The notes under the pieces: generated by a model | The model's input: only the letters and a program-made list of their open reading frames with translations | Databases searched by the model: none | What the model was told of the DNA's origin: nothing | Assembly: GCF_003385185.1 (NCBI RefSeq) | Contig: NZ_PQHZ01000043.1 | Span: 1 to 56,200, forward strand | Direction: 5' to 3' | Origin: Amycolatopsis palatopharyngis | Lineage (GTDB): Bacteria; Actinomycetota; Actinomycetes; Mycobacteriales; Pseudonocardiaceae | DNA: 56,200 nt | Shown here: piece after piece, positions 16,577 through 24,419 of the stretch | Position numbering within the stretch: the first letter of the stretch is position 1 | Layout: each line of letters opens with the position of its first letter | Made by a program: the position numbers and the translations under genes

Positions 16577-17242
16577 ATGATGAAACCTCGGCGTGGTCTC
16601 GTGGTCCGGCTCCTCGTGCGTGCCGTACTCGTCGCCTTGGCCGCGGCGACCGTGCAGTTCGCGGCCGCGTTGCCTGCCGCCGCAGACCCCAGTGCGGGGG
16701 TCTGGGCGAAGCTGCGCATGTGCGAGTCGAGCGAGCGCTACCACGTCAACACCGGCAGTGGTTACTACGGCGCGTACCAGTTCGACCTCCCGACCTGGCG
16801 CAGTGTCGGCGGCCAGGGGAGACCCGACACGGCGAGCCCGGGGGAGCAGGACTACCGCGCGCTGTACCTCTATCGGATGCGTGGCTGGCAACCGTGGGAA
16901 TGCGCGGGCATGCTCGGCCTGCGAAACGACAGTGACGCCCGCAGCAAGCGCAAGCCGAGCTACCGTGAGTCGGCCTATATGGGCGGGGGTGGCACACCCG
17001 CGGAGCCGGTCATACCGTCATGGCCAGGGGTGGTCTACGCCTACGGTGACTGCGCCGCGCCACTCCGGGTGTTCCAGCTGCGGATGAACGAGTTCGGCTA
17101 CGACTTCAGCGGGACCGGCTGCTACTACGCGGAAACCAAGGCCGCGGTGCTGGACCTGCAACGCGCCAACGGCATCAGGGACTCCGGGCGACTCGGACCG
17201 AAGACCTGGAACGCTGCGTGGGCGGGGAAAGCGCCCCGCTAG
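16577..17242 (+). CDS. Secreted Rpf-like transglycosylase domain protein
   Basis: 221 residues (ATG at 16577, a second ATG follows at once). A Sec signal peptide covers about residues 1-36 (RLLVRAVLVALAAATVQFAAALPAAAD). The mature N-terminus has the resuscitation-promoting-factor/lysozyme-like signature: VWAKLRMCESSERYHVNTGSGYYGAYQF, then LPTWRSVGGQG, with Glu in CES as the likely catalytic acid and Cys in PWECAG as its disulfide partner. The C-terminal 70 residues (CAAPLRVFQLRMNEFGYDFSGTGCYYAETKAAVLDLQRANGIRDSG) are a peptidoglycan-binding-type repeat with its own Cys pair. It should cleave or bind cell-wall glycan. It is convergent with the next gene, 7 bases apart. Confidence 0.85.
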   Translation: MMKPRRGLVVRLLVRAVLVALAAATVQFAAALPAAADPSAGVWAKLRMCESSERYHVNTGSGYYGAYQFDLPTWRSVGGQGRPDTASPGEQDYRALYLYRMRGWQPWECAGMLGLRNDSDARSKRKPSYRESAYMGGGGTPAEPVIPSWPGVVYAYGDCAAPLRVFQLRMNEFGYDFSGTGCYYAETKAAVLDLQRANGIRDSGRLGPKTWNAAWAGKAPR

Positions 17243-17249
17243 CGGCGGC

Positions 17250-18035
17250 TCACGCCGTGGTGTGCCAGGCCCCGCGCTCCAGCAGTACCTCGCGCAGCAC
17301 ATCCGGCCGGTCCGTGACGATCCCGTGCACGCCGAGGTCGAGCAGGCTGGACATCTCGATCCGGTCGTTCACGGTCCAGGTGTGTACCTCGGCACCCGCG
17401 AGCTGCGCCGAGCGCACGAACCCGCGATGCACGATGGTCATCGCTCCCTGCCGGATGGGCACCTGGGCCATCGCGCCACGGCAGAACGCGCCAAGGCGCA
17501 GGAACGGCGCGTACCCGTGCGCCCAGAGTGCGGCGACCGATCTCGGCCCCATGGCGGTGAGCAGCCTGGGGCCCGCGAGCCGCCGGAGCCGGGCCAGCCT
17601 GGCGTCGGAGAAGGACGCCGCGGCCACGCGGTCATATGCGCCTGTGCGTTCGAGTACCTCGATGAACGGCTCCACCGCAGCGGGTGACTTCACGTCCACG
17701 TTGAAGAACGCGGAGGGGAGTTCCTCCAGCAGGTCCGCCAGCGTCGACAGTTCGGCCTTCCCGCCGATCTTGGCCCGGCGTACATCAGCCCATCGCTGAC
17801 GCGCGATGGGTCCAGCGCCATCGGTGGTCCGGTCGAGTGAGGCATCGTGCAGTGCCACCACCACACCGTCGGCCGTGGCGTGGACGTCGGTCTCGAGGTA
17901 GTGGTATCCCTCGGCCACCGCCCGCTGGAACGCGGGAAGGGAGTTCTCCAACTCGGCGAGCTCATCCAGATGCCAGCCGCGATGCGCGAAGGCACGCGGG
18001 CCGGGGGTGGCGAGGTACGGATGGGTGGGCTGCAC
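17250..18035 (-). CDS. Glycerophosphodiester phosphodiesterase
   Basis: 261 residues from GTG at 18035 (GGAAGG abuts it); an upstream start at 18122 would run into the neighbouring divergent gene. GDPD enzymes hydrolyse deacylated phospholipids to glycerol 3-phosphate and an alcohol. The catalytic HRG is in AFAHRGWHLDELAELENSLPAF, the metal glutamate and aspartate in YLETDVHATADGVVVALHD, and the family end motif is HTWTVND...GVHGIVTDRPD. There is no signal peptide, so it acts in the cytoplasm. Length is normal for the cytosolic (UgpQ-like) type. Confidence 0.9.
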   Translation of the reverse strand: MQPTHPYLATPGPRAFAHRGWHLDELAELENSLPAFQRAVAEGYHYLETDVHATADGVVVALHDASLDRTTDGAGPIARQRWADVRRAKIGGKAELSTLADLLEELPSAFFNVDVKSPAAVEPFIEVLERTGAYDRVAAASFSDARLARLRRLAGPRLLTAMGPRSVAALWAHGYAPFLRLGAFCRGAMAQVPIRQGAMTIVHRGFVRSAQLAGAEVHTWTVNDRIEMSSLLDLGVHGIVTDRPDVLREVLLERGAWHTTA

Positions 18036-18088
18036 CCTTCCAGTGTGCCCGCTCGGCGTGGCCTCGGCATGAGCAGTGAGTGGCCAGC

Positions 18089-18094
18089 TAGGGT
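18089..18094 (+). promoter_or_regulatory. -10 hexamer TAGGGT, leaderless start
   Basis: TAGGGT ends 7 nt before GTG at 18102, with no ribosome site between. Confidence 0.5.
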
Positions 18095-18101
18095 CGGGCG
18101 C

Positions 18102-18482
18102 GTGAGCGAGGTCATGGAGCACGTCGAACCGTCACATGACGAAACGACGGAAGCGCGCCGCAACGCGATGCGGCACTGCGGCTGGTGCGGCCGGCGCCTG
18201 GAGCAACGCGGGAGCGTGGGGCGGCGGCGGCGTTACTGCGGCCAGTCCTGCAGGCAACGGGCGTACGAGCGCAGAAGCGCCGTCCAGCGCAGCGGCCTGC
18301 CCGAGGACGCTGTCGTGCTCTCTGATGCGGAGATCGCCACATTGCAGGATCGGCTGTTCCAGTTGAGGTGCGCCGCCGAGGACGTGGTCAGTGCCGCAAA
18401 TGACGGCGCGGACGCGGACGAACTGAGGCGAATGGCGGCCGAACTCGCGTCAGCGGCGCACGACCTCGAACAACTTCGCTAG
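18102..18482 (+). CDS. Small zinc-finger protein with helical tail
   Basis: 126 residues from GTG at 18102 (ATG at 18114 is the alternative). A four-Cys finger is clear: Cys26-x2-Cys29-x16-Cys46-x3-Cys50 with the basic end RRYCGQSCRQRAYERR, a motif common in small actinobacterial nucleic-acid-binding proteins and also at the C-terminus of CGNR proteins. The remaining 70 residues (LSDAEIATLQDRLFQLRCAAEDVV, DELRRMAAELASAAHDLEQL) are predicted helical, probably a coiled coil for dimerisation. The role is unknown. It diverges from the GDPD gene with about 66 bases between starts. Confidence 0.65.
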   Translation: MSEVMEHVEPSHDETTEARRNAMRHCGWCGRRLEQRGSVGRRRRYCGQSCRQRAYERRSAVQRSGLPEDAVVLSDAEIATLQDRLFQLRCAAEDVVSAANDGADADELRRMAAELASAAHDLEQLR

Positions 18483-18511
18483 GATCGCCGTATCAGTAGT
18501 CCACCTCGTTA

Positions 18512-18524
18512 CGTCACGGTGACG
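18512..18524. promoter_or_regulatory. Palindrome CGTCAC-G-GTGACG
   Basis: 6-bp arms around one base, upstream of the GNAT gene at 18554. A closely related perfect palindrome without the central base occurs at 32108-32119. An operator is possible; this rests on symmetry only. Confidence 0.3.
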
Positions 18525-18553
18525 AATTAACGCCGGGCTGGCGGAGTAGGGAA

Positions 18554-19093
18554 GTGAGGCGGGAGCGCATTGTCTCGGCTTCAGTTCGCTCGGGGGTTCG
18601 GCAGATGATTCGTGCAAGAATAGAACAAGACCTTGATCGGCTGTCCGCCGTACTGGATGCCATGCGGATTCCCTCAAGTCGTCTTCGCGGGAAAGATCCC
18701 AAAGAATGGCTTCAAGAGTACGACGCGGAACTGTCCTGGGTTTTCGATATGGCGCCGGTGCCGGTGACGCCGACAAAAAACGTGGTCGGACACATACAGG
18801 TGTACAGGCCTGCCGGTGAGTCGCCATTTTCGCACTTGGCCGAGTACGCCAATGAGCCTGCCGACAAATTACTGGCCGTCGGGAAACACTTCGTCAGGCC
18901 GAACACCTACGAGTACGGAATTGGAAGGTACTTGCTGAAGGAGTCGGTCGAGTACATCCAGAGCCAAGGAAAGATCCCGACCCTTGAGCTGAACGGCAAC
19001 GGATTTCTCCCACAGGCGTTCTATGAGAAGTTTGGCTTCGAGGAAGTACCTTCAGGCGATCCCGGCGAAACGTCGATGATCTACACCAAGTGA
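18554..19093 (+). CDS. GNAT family N-acetyltransferase
   Basis: 179 residues from GTG at 18554, preceded by GGAGTAGGGA; ATG at 18605 (MIRARIEQDLDRL) is a good alternative and matches where homologues usually begin. Fold landmarks are the first helix IEQDLDRLSAVLDAM, the strand NVVGHIQVYRP, the acetyl-CoA loop region YEYGIGRYLLKESVEYIQSQG and the late motif NGFLPQAFYEKFGFEEV. The acceptor is unknown. Codon use is visibly richer in A/T than in neighbouring genes (AAAGATCCCAAAGAATGGC and similar), which suggests acquisition from outside. It opens the remnant-rich patch that follows. Confidence 0.75.
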   Translation: MRRERIVSASVRSGVRQMIRARIEQDLDRLSAVLDAMRIPSSRLRGKDPKEWLQEYDAELSWVFDMAPVPVTPTKNVVGHIQVYRPAGESPFSHLAEYANEPADKLLAVGKHFVRPNTYEYGIGRYLLKESVEYIQSQGKIPTLELNGNGFLPQAFYEKFGFEEVPSGDPGETSMIYTK

Positions 19094-19156
19094 CCCCGTA
19101 GAGCCGCCTCCAGAGCGTTGTCCCTGGGCGCCGATAAGCTACATTATGTTAAGTAA

Positions 19157-19447
19157 GGCGTTCCGGGGTCGAGGGTGTCGAAACTGGACTCGTCGGTGAG
19201 TGCGATCCCGGCGAAGCCGGCCACCTTATCGCGCGCGAGCACTGCGGACGAGGTCCTGTACGGGTCGGACGACAGCCACCTCGACTTCCGTGGTTCGGTG
19301 CTCGTCGAACCTGGCCGGGTCGTGCTGAGCACTGTCGTGCAGATCCACAACGCGCGAGGCAGGGCTTACTTCGGCATCGTCCGGCTGGTCCATCCGAGGC
19401 TGGTGCGGATGATGCTCACGCACGCGGCTCGGAAGCTGTCGCGTTGA
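19157..19447 (+). pseudogene. C-terminal fragment of a DUF2867 protein
   Basis: The reading frame from 19157 (stop TAA at 19154) to the stop at 19447 encodes DEVLYGSDDSHLDFRGSVLV, VVLSTVVQIHNARGRAYFG and IVRLVHPRLVRMMLTHAA. These are the last three conserved blocks of DUF2867 proteins as I know them (a typical member has about 150-170 residues). The N-terminal half is missing and the only in-frame start is GTG at 19175 without a ribosome site. It overlaps the 3' end of the TetR fragment on the other strand. Best read as a decayed gene. Confidence 0.6.
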
Positions 19448-19712
19448 CCTGGTCTCCCGTGCTGCCGGAGAAGAGCAGCGTCGCGGCTCGTTGAAGGATC
19501 TGCTCGCGGGTGTGCTCGGGGTGCTCGGCGGCGATCAGGTCGCTGGCGATGGCCGCCGAGAACGCCAGCAGACAGCGCGCTTCAAGGTCGGCTTCGTCCG
19601 AGTAGGCACTTCTGAAGTGTGTGCGCAGGTAGTTCATTCGCTGGTTGTCCACGCGCCGGAGGCGCGCGGCGACCGCCGGATCGCGCCGGGACCAAGGCTG
19701 CTGGGTGGATTG
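19416..19712 (-). pseudogene. C-terminal fragment of a TetR-family regulator
   Basis: The frame is open from 19712 to 19416. The translation QPWSRRDPAVAARLRRVDNQ, then RMNYLRTHFRSAYSDEADLE, then ARCLLAFSAAIASDLIAAEH, HTREQILQRAATLLF matches the end of a TetR ligand-binding domain. The HTH domain and about 100 residues are missing: the frame hits TGA at 19713-19715. The only start inside (GTG at 19652) would give a 78-residue tail without DNA binding. The break coincides with the 5' end of the DUF6463 similarity on the other strand, as expected of one deletion. Confidence 0.6.
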
Positions 19713-20116
19713 TCATCGCGTTCGGCTCCGCCCACGTCGTCGTCGCCCCGTTCGATACCCGCGCTGTCTGGTCACAGGTCATGGCAGAGGGGTGGTGGAA
19801 CAGCTTCACCCTTGACAGACCGGCGACACTCGGTGAATTCGAACGTTCGGAAGCGTTCTGGGTCTCGCTCGGCAGCTTCGGCGTCCCGATGGTGGCGATC
19901 GGCTGCTACATCTTGCGGGTGGTGCGGCAGAAACAGCGCATACCAAGGTGGCTCGGCTGGTTGCTCCTTGCCTGGGGATCGGCCATAGTCACCGCGCTGC
20001 CGGCTTCGCCCGGCTGGGCGATCCCCATCGCCGGAGGGCTTCTCGTTCTCGGACGGGAAGAGAGCACTCCCGCTCCTCCTCACTCCCCTGTTGAATCGCT
20101 TCGCCGCTTCGCGTGA
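19619..20116 (+). CDS. DUF6463-like small membrane protein, probably 5'-truncated
   Basis: Similarity to DUF6463-type proteins begins near 19694 (KAAGWIVIAFGSAHVVVAPF) and covers four membrane segments: about WIVIAFGSAHVVVA, WVSLGSFGVPMVAIGCYIL, WLGWLLLAWGSAIVTAL and WAIPIAGGLLVLG, with TLGEFERSEAFW in the long loop. The frame is open back to GTG at 19619, but the first 25 residues are the antisense of the TetR fragment and look non-native. It may therefore be translated with a foreign leader or be dead. Members are often beside TetR regulators. Function unknown. Confidence 0.5.
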   Translation: MCAGSSFAGCPRAGGARRPPDRAGTKAAGWIVIAFGSAHVVVAPFDTRAVWSQVMAEGWWNSFTLDRPATLGEFERSEAFWVSLGSFGVPMVAIGCYILRVVRQKQRIPRWLGWLLLAWGSAIVTALPASPGWAIPIAGGLLVLGREESTPAPPHSPVESLRRFA

Positions 20117-20185
20117 TGCGCTCACCGGGCTGTTTTCGGGTACTGTCCCCGCGCAGGGCGAAAGCAACATCCTGGGGGAATTCTG

Positions 20186-21046
20186 GTGATCGAGAACGCC
20201 GTCGTGCCGATTGCTCCTTCGAATGCTGAGCAGCACACCGCATGGGACGGCAAACAGGGCGCGTACTGGGCACAACGTGCTGATCGGTTCAACGAAGGGG
20301 TTGCGGGGTACCAGGATCGGTTCCTGGCGGCTGCGGCGATCGACACGACCGACATCGTGCTCGACATCGGCTGCGGGAGTGGGCAGACCACGAGAGACGC
20401 GGCACGGTGCGCCACAGAGGGTTCAGCGCTCGGAGTGGACCTCTCCTCCCCCATGATCGAACTCGCACGCCGGGTTTCCGCGCGGGAACGCGTCACGAAC
20501 GTGACCTTCCTCCAGGCCGATGCGCAGGTTCACCCGTTCCCCGCTGGTGGTTTCGACGTCGCGATCAGCCGGAACGGGGCGATGTTCTTCGGCGACGCCC
20601 CGGCCGCGTTCGCGAATATCGCGCGCGGCCTGCGCCATGGCGGGCGCCTTGTCCTGCTGTCCTGGCAGCCGGTGCAGCGTAACGAGTGGATCAGCAGGTT
20701 CCGCGCGGCGTTCGCCCGCGACAACGAACTTCCTGGTCCGCCTCGGCCGGACCTTCCGGGGCCGATGTCGCTCAGCGACCCCGCGACCGTACGAGGCCTG
20801 CTGGCTTCGGCCGGATTCGCCGACGTCCGGTTGAACGGCCTCAGCGAGCCGATGTACTTCGGCCCGAACATCGAGGACGCCTGCGAGTTCGTCGCTGGTC
20901 AGTTCGCCTTGTCACTCGATGACCTCGACGCCGGCGGCCGAGCTCGTGCACTCGAGCGGCTGCGGACCGACATGGCCGATCACCAGACCGAGCGAGGAGT
21001 GCTCTACGACTCCGCTGCCTGGCTCATCGAGGCGAGGCGCGGTTGA
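20186..21046 (+). CDS. Class I SAM-dependent methyltransferase
   Basis: 286 residues from GTG at 20186, ribosome site GGGGGAA. Motif I is VLDIGCGSGQTTRD, followed by the acidic residue in GVDLSSPMI that binds the ribose hydroxyls, motif II-like DVAISRNGAMFFGDA and motif III RHGGRLVLLSWQP. After about residue 180 the sequence matches the C-terminal cap of small-molecule methyltransferases (NIEDACEFVAGQF). The substrate is not apparent. It is followed at 10 bases by a convergent gene with no hairpin between. Confidence 0.85.
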   Translation: MIENAVVPIAPSNAEQHTAWDGKQGAYWAQRADRFNEGVAGYQDRFLAAAAIDTTDIVLDIGCGSGQTTRDAARCATEGSALGVDLSSPMIELARRVSARERVTNVTFLQADAQVHPFPAGGFDVAISRNGAMFFGDAPAAFANIARGLRHGGRLVLLSWQPVQRNEWISRFRAAFARDNELPGPPRPDLPGPMSLSDPATVRGLLASAGFADVRLNGLSEPMYFGPNIEDACEFVAGQFALSLDDLDAGGRARALERLRTDMADHQTERGVLYDSAAWLIEARRG

Positions 21047-21055
21047 CGCCCGGGG

Positions 21056-21529
21056 TCAACCGGGAAGGTCGTCGGGTGCGGGAAGGTCCAGTGCGCTGAG
21101 GAATCGGGCTGTCTTGATCTCGACGAAGATGTCCTCGTCGTCGAACTGGCCGATGGTCTCGTCGGAAAGATCGGCCGGATCGATCGCACCGTCGTCGTGG
21201 GCGAGGTAGCCGGCCAACTCGTGTTCCTTCGCCGCCCGCTCCGAGCCGGTCGCCCCGTTCCGATGCTGAGCCCACCAGTCGGCCAGGCCGGCCGCCTCCC
21301 GCAAGACATCGGTGGGCGGTGCGGCATCGGGGTCCTCGAAGTAGTCGCGTGGGGTGAAGCCGAGGTACGCGACACCACTACCGCGCCCGACAGGGCTGTA
21401 GCCGACCGTCGTGAAGTCGCTGTCATAGATGTCCACGGTGAGCCACGGAGCGGGCTGCTCCGGCACCTGGCCGGGCCGGTGCGGCTTCCAGCCCGCGCGG
21501 TCGTAGACGAAAGTGCCGAAAAATCCCAT
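21056..21529 (-). CDS. Conserved-looking hypothetical protein
   Basis: 157 residues from ATG at 21529; the open frame continues upstream but MGFFGTFVYD is a natural start. Recognisable features are the early aromatic run GFFGTFVYDRAGWKPH, PWLTVDIYDSDFTTVGYSP, a DYFEDPDA turn and an acidic C-terminal third (DETIGQFDDEDIFVEIKTARFLSALDLP). It is soluble, without signal or metal motif. I recall similar unnamed proteins in other actinomycetes but no function. It shares a strand with the PrmC-like gene upstream (44-base gap) and may be its operon partner. Confidence 0.65.
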   Translation of the reverse strand: MGFFGTFVYDRAGWKPHRPGQVPEQPAPWLTVDIYDSDFTTVGYSPVGRGSGVAYLGFTPRDYFEDPDAAPPTDVLREAAGLADWWAQHRNGATGSERAAKEHELAGYLAHDDGAIDPADLSDETIGQFDDEDIFVEIKTARFLSALDLPAPDDLPG

Positions 21530-21573
21530 GGTGCTCCCCTGCCAGCCGTCGAAATGGCCACGAAGGACGGATG

Positions 21574-22389
21574 CTACCGGCCGCCGGACTCCACAGTGGA
21601 CCTGCGGGGGCGGGTGCCGACCACTACGCACGCGGACAGCTCGTCGCATGTTTCGATCCGCGGGTCGAGGCCGTTGCGGGCAAGCGCCTCAGCGGCGTGC
21701 GGGGCCTGGCGCTCACTCGCCTCGACCAACAACCGGCCGCCCGGTGTGAGCCAGTTCGCCGCGTCGGCGGCCACCCTCCGGTGGACGTCGAGCCCATCGG
21801 CTCCCCCGTCGAGTGCGACGAGTGGCTCGTAGAGCCGGGCCTCGGGCGGCATCAGCTCGATCGCGTCAGTGGGCACGTACGGCGCGTTCACCGCCAGGAG
21901 GTCGACGCGCCCCCGCAGGTCAGCGGGCAGCGGGTCGTAGAGGTCACCCTCGTGCACCTGTCCCCCCGCCGCGCCGATGTTGCGCCGGGCACACCGCACC
22001 GCGGCGGCGTCGATGTCCGCGGCGTGCAGTTCCGCGTCCTCCAGCACGGCACCAAGGGCTGCGCCCACTGCGCCCGAACCACAGCACAGGTCCACCACAA
22101 CGGGTCGCCGAGGAGCGAGATCAGCAGCCAGGCGAACCAGGAACTTCGTGCGGCGGCGCGGCACGAAGACGCCCGGATCGACCGCCATCCGCAGGCCACA
22201 GAACTCGGCCCAGCCCAGCACGTGCTCGAGGGGCAGACCGTCGACCCGCCGTTGCACCAGGGCGGCGAGGTCTGCTCCGGACCGGGCCTCGATGACGAGC
22301 AGCCGGGCTTCGTCCTCGGCGAAAACGCAGCCCGCGGATCGTAAGGTGGTGACGACAGTGGAGACAGTGAGCGGTGGCAAGGCAGTCAT
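21574..22389 (-). CDS. Putative protein N5-glutamine methyltransferase (PrmC/HemK-like paralogue)
   Basis: 271 residues from ATG at 22389. The N-terminal helical domain (about 1-80) is followed by the substrate loop LGWAEFCGLRMAVDPGVFVPRRRTKFLV, then motif I VVDLCCGSGAVGAALG, DAELHAADIDAAAV and the catalytic-loop motif VNAPYVPTDAI. The loop is Asn-Ala-Pro-Tyr in place of the usual Asn-Pro-Pro-Tyr, as in a recurrent actinobacterial PrmC-like group that is distinct from the release-factor enzyme beside prfA. The target protein is therefore uncertain. An imperfect hairpin (CGGGAGA/TCTCCCG, 22401-22425) lies just upstream. Confidence 0.78.
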   Translation of the reverse strand: MTALPPLTVSTVVTTLRSAGCVFAEDEARLLVIEARSGADLAALVQRRVDGLPLEHVLGWAEFCGLRMAVDPGVFVPRRRTKFLVRLAADLAPRRPVVVDLCCGSGAVGAALGAVLEDAELHAADIDAAAVRCARRNIGAAGGQVHEGDLYDPLPADLRGRVDLLAVNAPYVPTDAIELMPPEARLYEPLVALDGGADGLDVHRRVAADAANWLTPGGRLLVEASERQAPHAAEALARNGLDPRIETCDELSACVVVGTRPRRSTVESGGR

Positions 22390-22534
22390 GGGGAGCCCTT
22401 CGGGAGAATGTTGGGCACTCTCCCGATCCACTACTTCAGCGAAGCTCGTGAATACGGGAGGAGAGGACCCGGCCTGAACTGGCAGTCATGGGTGCACAAC
22501 CTCCTCGAGCCGTCGACCGATGAGCCTGCCGATT

Positions 22535-22891
22535 TTATCTGCCGTTCTGGTGCCGATGGTCCCCGGGTTCGCGATCTGGTGCGAACGAACCGTAGGTGGG
22601 TGCCCCGACTCGTTCGTAGGTGTACATCGCCACGCCGGTATCGGAGATCGCGGTCCCGGCGATTGCCAGTCCGGCTGGCTGGGTTCCGTTCGCGAAGAGG
22701 CGTTTGCCGCTGCCCAACAGGACCGGAAAGATCCACAGCCGGTATTCGTCAACGAGGTCGTGCCGCATCAGTGTCTGGACGAGATCACCGCTTCCTACGA
22801 CCTGGATCTCCTGCCCCGGACGATCCTTCAGCGCGACCACGTTCGCGACGACATCGTCGCCGAGCAGGGTCGTGTTGTGCCATGCCGCCGC
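22535..22891 (-). pseudogene. C-terminal remnant of a dihydrofolate-reductase/RibD-like protein
   Basis: The minus-strand frame encodes AAWHNTTLLGDDVVANVVAL, KDRPGQEIQVVGSGDLVQTL and MRHDLVDEYRLWIFPVLLGSGKRLF, the last two thirds of the RibD C-terminal/DHFR-like fold. Full-length members have about 180-200 residues and a nucleotide-binding N-terminal half, which is absent. The similarity stops at about 22891, and 27 bases further the stop codon of lysE is reached. The internal GTG at 22840 could start a 101-residue product, but without the first half it is unlikely to be active. Confidence 0.65.
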
Positions 22892-22917
22892 TCCCCTGTT
22901 GCGCCTCCCCTGGCCGC

Positions 22918-23562
22918 TCAGGCGACGGCGGGCCTGGAGTGGTCGGTGGCGAGTTTGACGGCCAGCGCGCCGAGGACTGTCCCCATCAGGTAGCGCTGCA
23001 TCCGAACCCAGCTGGGACGGCGGCCGAGGAACGTGGCCAGTGTGCCGGAGGCCAGCACGATCATCAGGTTCACGGTGAGGGCCACGAAGATCTGCACTCC
23101 GCCGAGGAGGAATCCTTGCAGCAGAATGTTCCCGGCGGCGGGATCGACGAACTGCGGGATCAGCGACAGGTACAGCACCGCGATCTTGGGGTTCAACAGG
23201 TTGGTGACCAGTCCCATCGCGAAGAGCCTGCGGGGTGAGTCCGGGTCGAGCTGGTGCGGCGCGAACACCGATGTTCCGCCGGGGCGCAGTGCCTTCCAGG
23301 CGAGCCAGCCCAGGTAGGCCGCCCCGGCGAGCTTCACGGCCAGGTACAGCTGGGGCACCGCGACGAAGACCAGGGAGAGGCCCAGGTTGGCCGCGACCAG
23401 GTAGACGAGGAAACCGACGGCGACCCCGCCGAGGGAGATGACGCCCGCGCGCCTGCCCTGGGTGATGCTGCGGGAGACGAGGTACATCATGTTCGGCCCT
23501 GGAGTCAGCACCATGCCGAGTGCCACCGCGAGGATTCCGAGCGTCGCACCGAGACTGATCAC
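22918..23562 (-). CDS. LysE/RhtB family exporter
   Basis: 214 residues from GTG at 23562. The family start is intact: ILAVALGMVLTPGPNMMYLVSRSITQGRRAGVISLGGVAVG, with the PGPN motif between the first and second helix. LYLAVKLAGAAYLGWLAWKALRPG and FAMGLVTNLLNPKIAVLYLSLIPQFV give the helix-three region and the NPK signature. Six hydrophobic segments are present, the normal count. Members export amino acids or similar metabolites; the substrate is unknown. Its 3' end abuts the DHFR-like remnant, which marks a recombination junction. Confidence 0.9.
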   Translation of the reverse strand: MISLGATLGILAVALGMVLTPGPNMMYLVSRSITQGRRAGVISLGGVAVGFLVYLVAANLGLSLVFVAVPQLYLAVKLAGAAYLGWLAWKALRPGGTSVFAPHQLDPDSPRRLFAMGLVTNLLNPKIAVLYLSLIPQFVDPAAGNILLQGFLLGGVQIFVALTVNLMIVLASGTLATFLGRRPSWVRMQRYLMGTVLGALAVKLATDHSRPAVA

Positions 23563-23634
23563 GTCAGGATGCTGTCACCTGCGGCGGGGCGGTGTCGCGG
23601 TCCAATTCCCGGAAACTGGTCTAGGTGCCCGAGG

Positions 23635-24273
23635 TCAGCACAACGCGGCGATGTCGGCCGCCTGCCACGAGCCGTTCGCGCCTGGCAGGCCTGCGAGATA
23701 GCGGGCCGCCCGGTGCACGTCCCACTTGTGGGCCTCCCCCAGCCCGCCCGCGAGCATGCGCAGGTATGGCGCTGACGGGATCGTGTGGTCGACGTCGCCG
23801 GACGCCCAGGCAGCGGTGAACGTCAGCAGTGGGTACCCGTCGAGGTCGCCGAGGTGTAGCAGCGTCTCGTAGCGGCCGGGGCCGAGTGGGTCGCGACCTG
23901 ACTTGAGAACGGGGCGGAGGTCGAGTACCGAGCCGGGCTCCGGCGCGCGGTGCATCTCCTGCGCTGCGATGTCGGTGAACTGCTCAGCCGTCAGGAGGTA
24001 GGCGCGGGCAGGCGCCGTCCCGGGGAGCGCGGGGTCATAGAACGCGATCCCGCCGCCCCAGAGCTTCGATTCGGTGGCGAAGTAGATGCCGCCGGGTAAC
24101 TCGTGCCCGGTGTCCGCCAGTGGTGGGCTCGCGTCCCGGCAGCCCGGGCACGCGTCGCGTGCTCCTGGCGGAGTACCGCCCTTGAGGTAACAGGTGAGAC
24201 GGTCGGCGTACATGTTGGAGCCGTAGCTGACGTACCAGACATAATCGGGCTGAGCGGACTTGGCTGCGATCAT
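23635..24273 (-). CDS. Gamma-glutamylcyclotransferase-fold protein
   Basis: 212 residues from ATG at 24273. VWYVSYGSNMYADRLTCYL is the characteristic YGSN phosphate/substrate loop of the GGCT fold. GIYFATESKLWGGGIAFYDP, ARAYLLTAEQFTDIAAQEM and DLDGYPLLTFTAAW follow in the order seen in related actinobacterial proteins, which some databases mislabel as histone deacetylases. Two Cys pairs (CYLKGG and CPGC) near residues 28-45 are unusual for GGCT and could bind metal. The reaction is not established. It diverges from the sigma-factor gene over 146 bases. Confidence 0.75.
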   Translation of the reverse strand: MIAAKSAQPDYVWYVSYGSNMYADRLTCYLKGGTPPGARDACPGCRDASPPLADTGHELPGGIYFATESKLWGGGIAFYDPALPGTAPARAYLLTAEQFTDIAAQEMHRAPEPGSVLDLRPVLKSGRDPLGPGRYETLLHLGDLDGYPLLTFTAAWASGDVDHTIPSAPYLRMLAGGLGEAHKWDVHRAARYLAGLPGANGSWQAADIAALC

Positions 24274-24419
24274 CGCGCCTGACCGTACTGAGGGCCGGTC
24301 CGAGTGCCTAACCTGGGCTGGGACAGATCGCCGTGGACGCCACGGCTTCACTTACGAGTGCGCCTGGTGACATCCTGGCCGGGTGACGGCAACGCTGGCT
24401 GATCGTGGAGTAGGTGCTT

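Noticed and set aside
22401..22425. Hairpin CGGGAGA/TCTCCCG as a terminator
   Set aside because: 11-base loop, no T-tract, and it lies in the 5' region of the PrmC-like gene; at most a weak leader hairpin.
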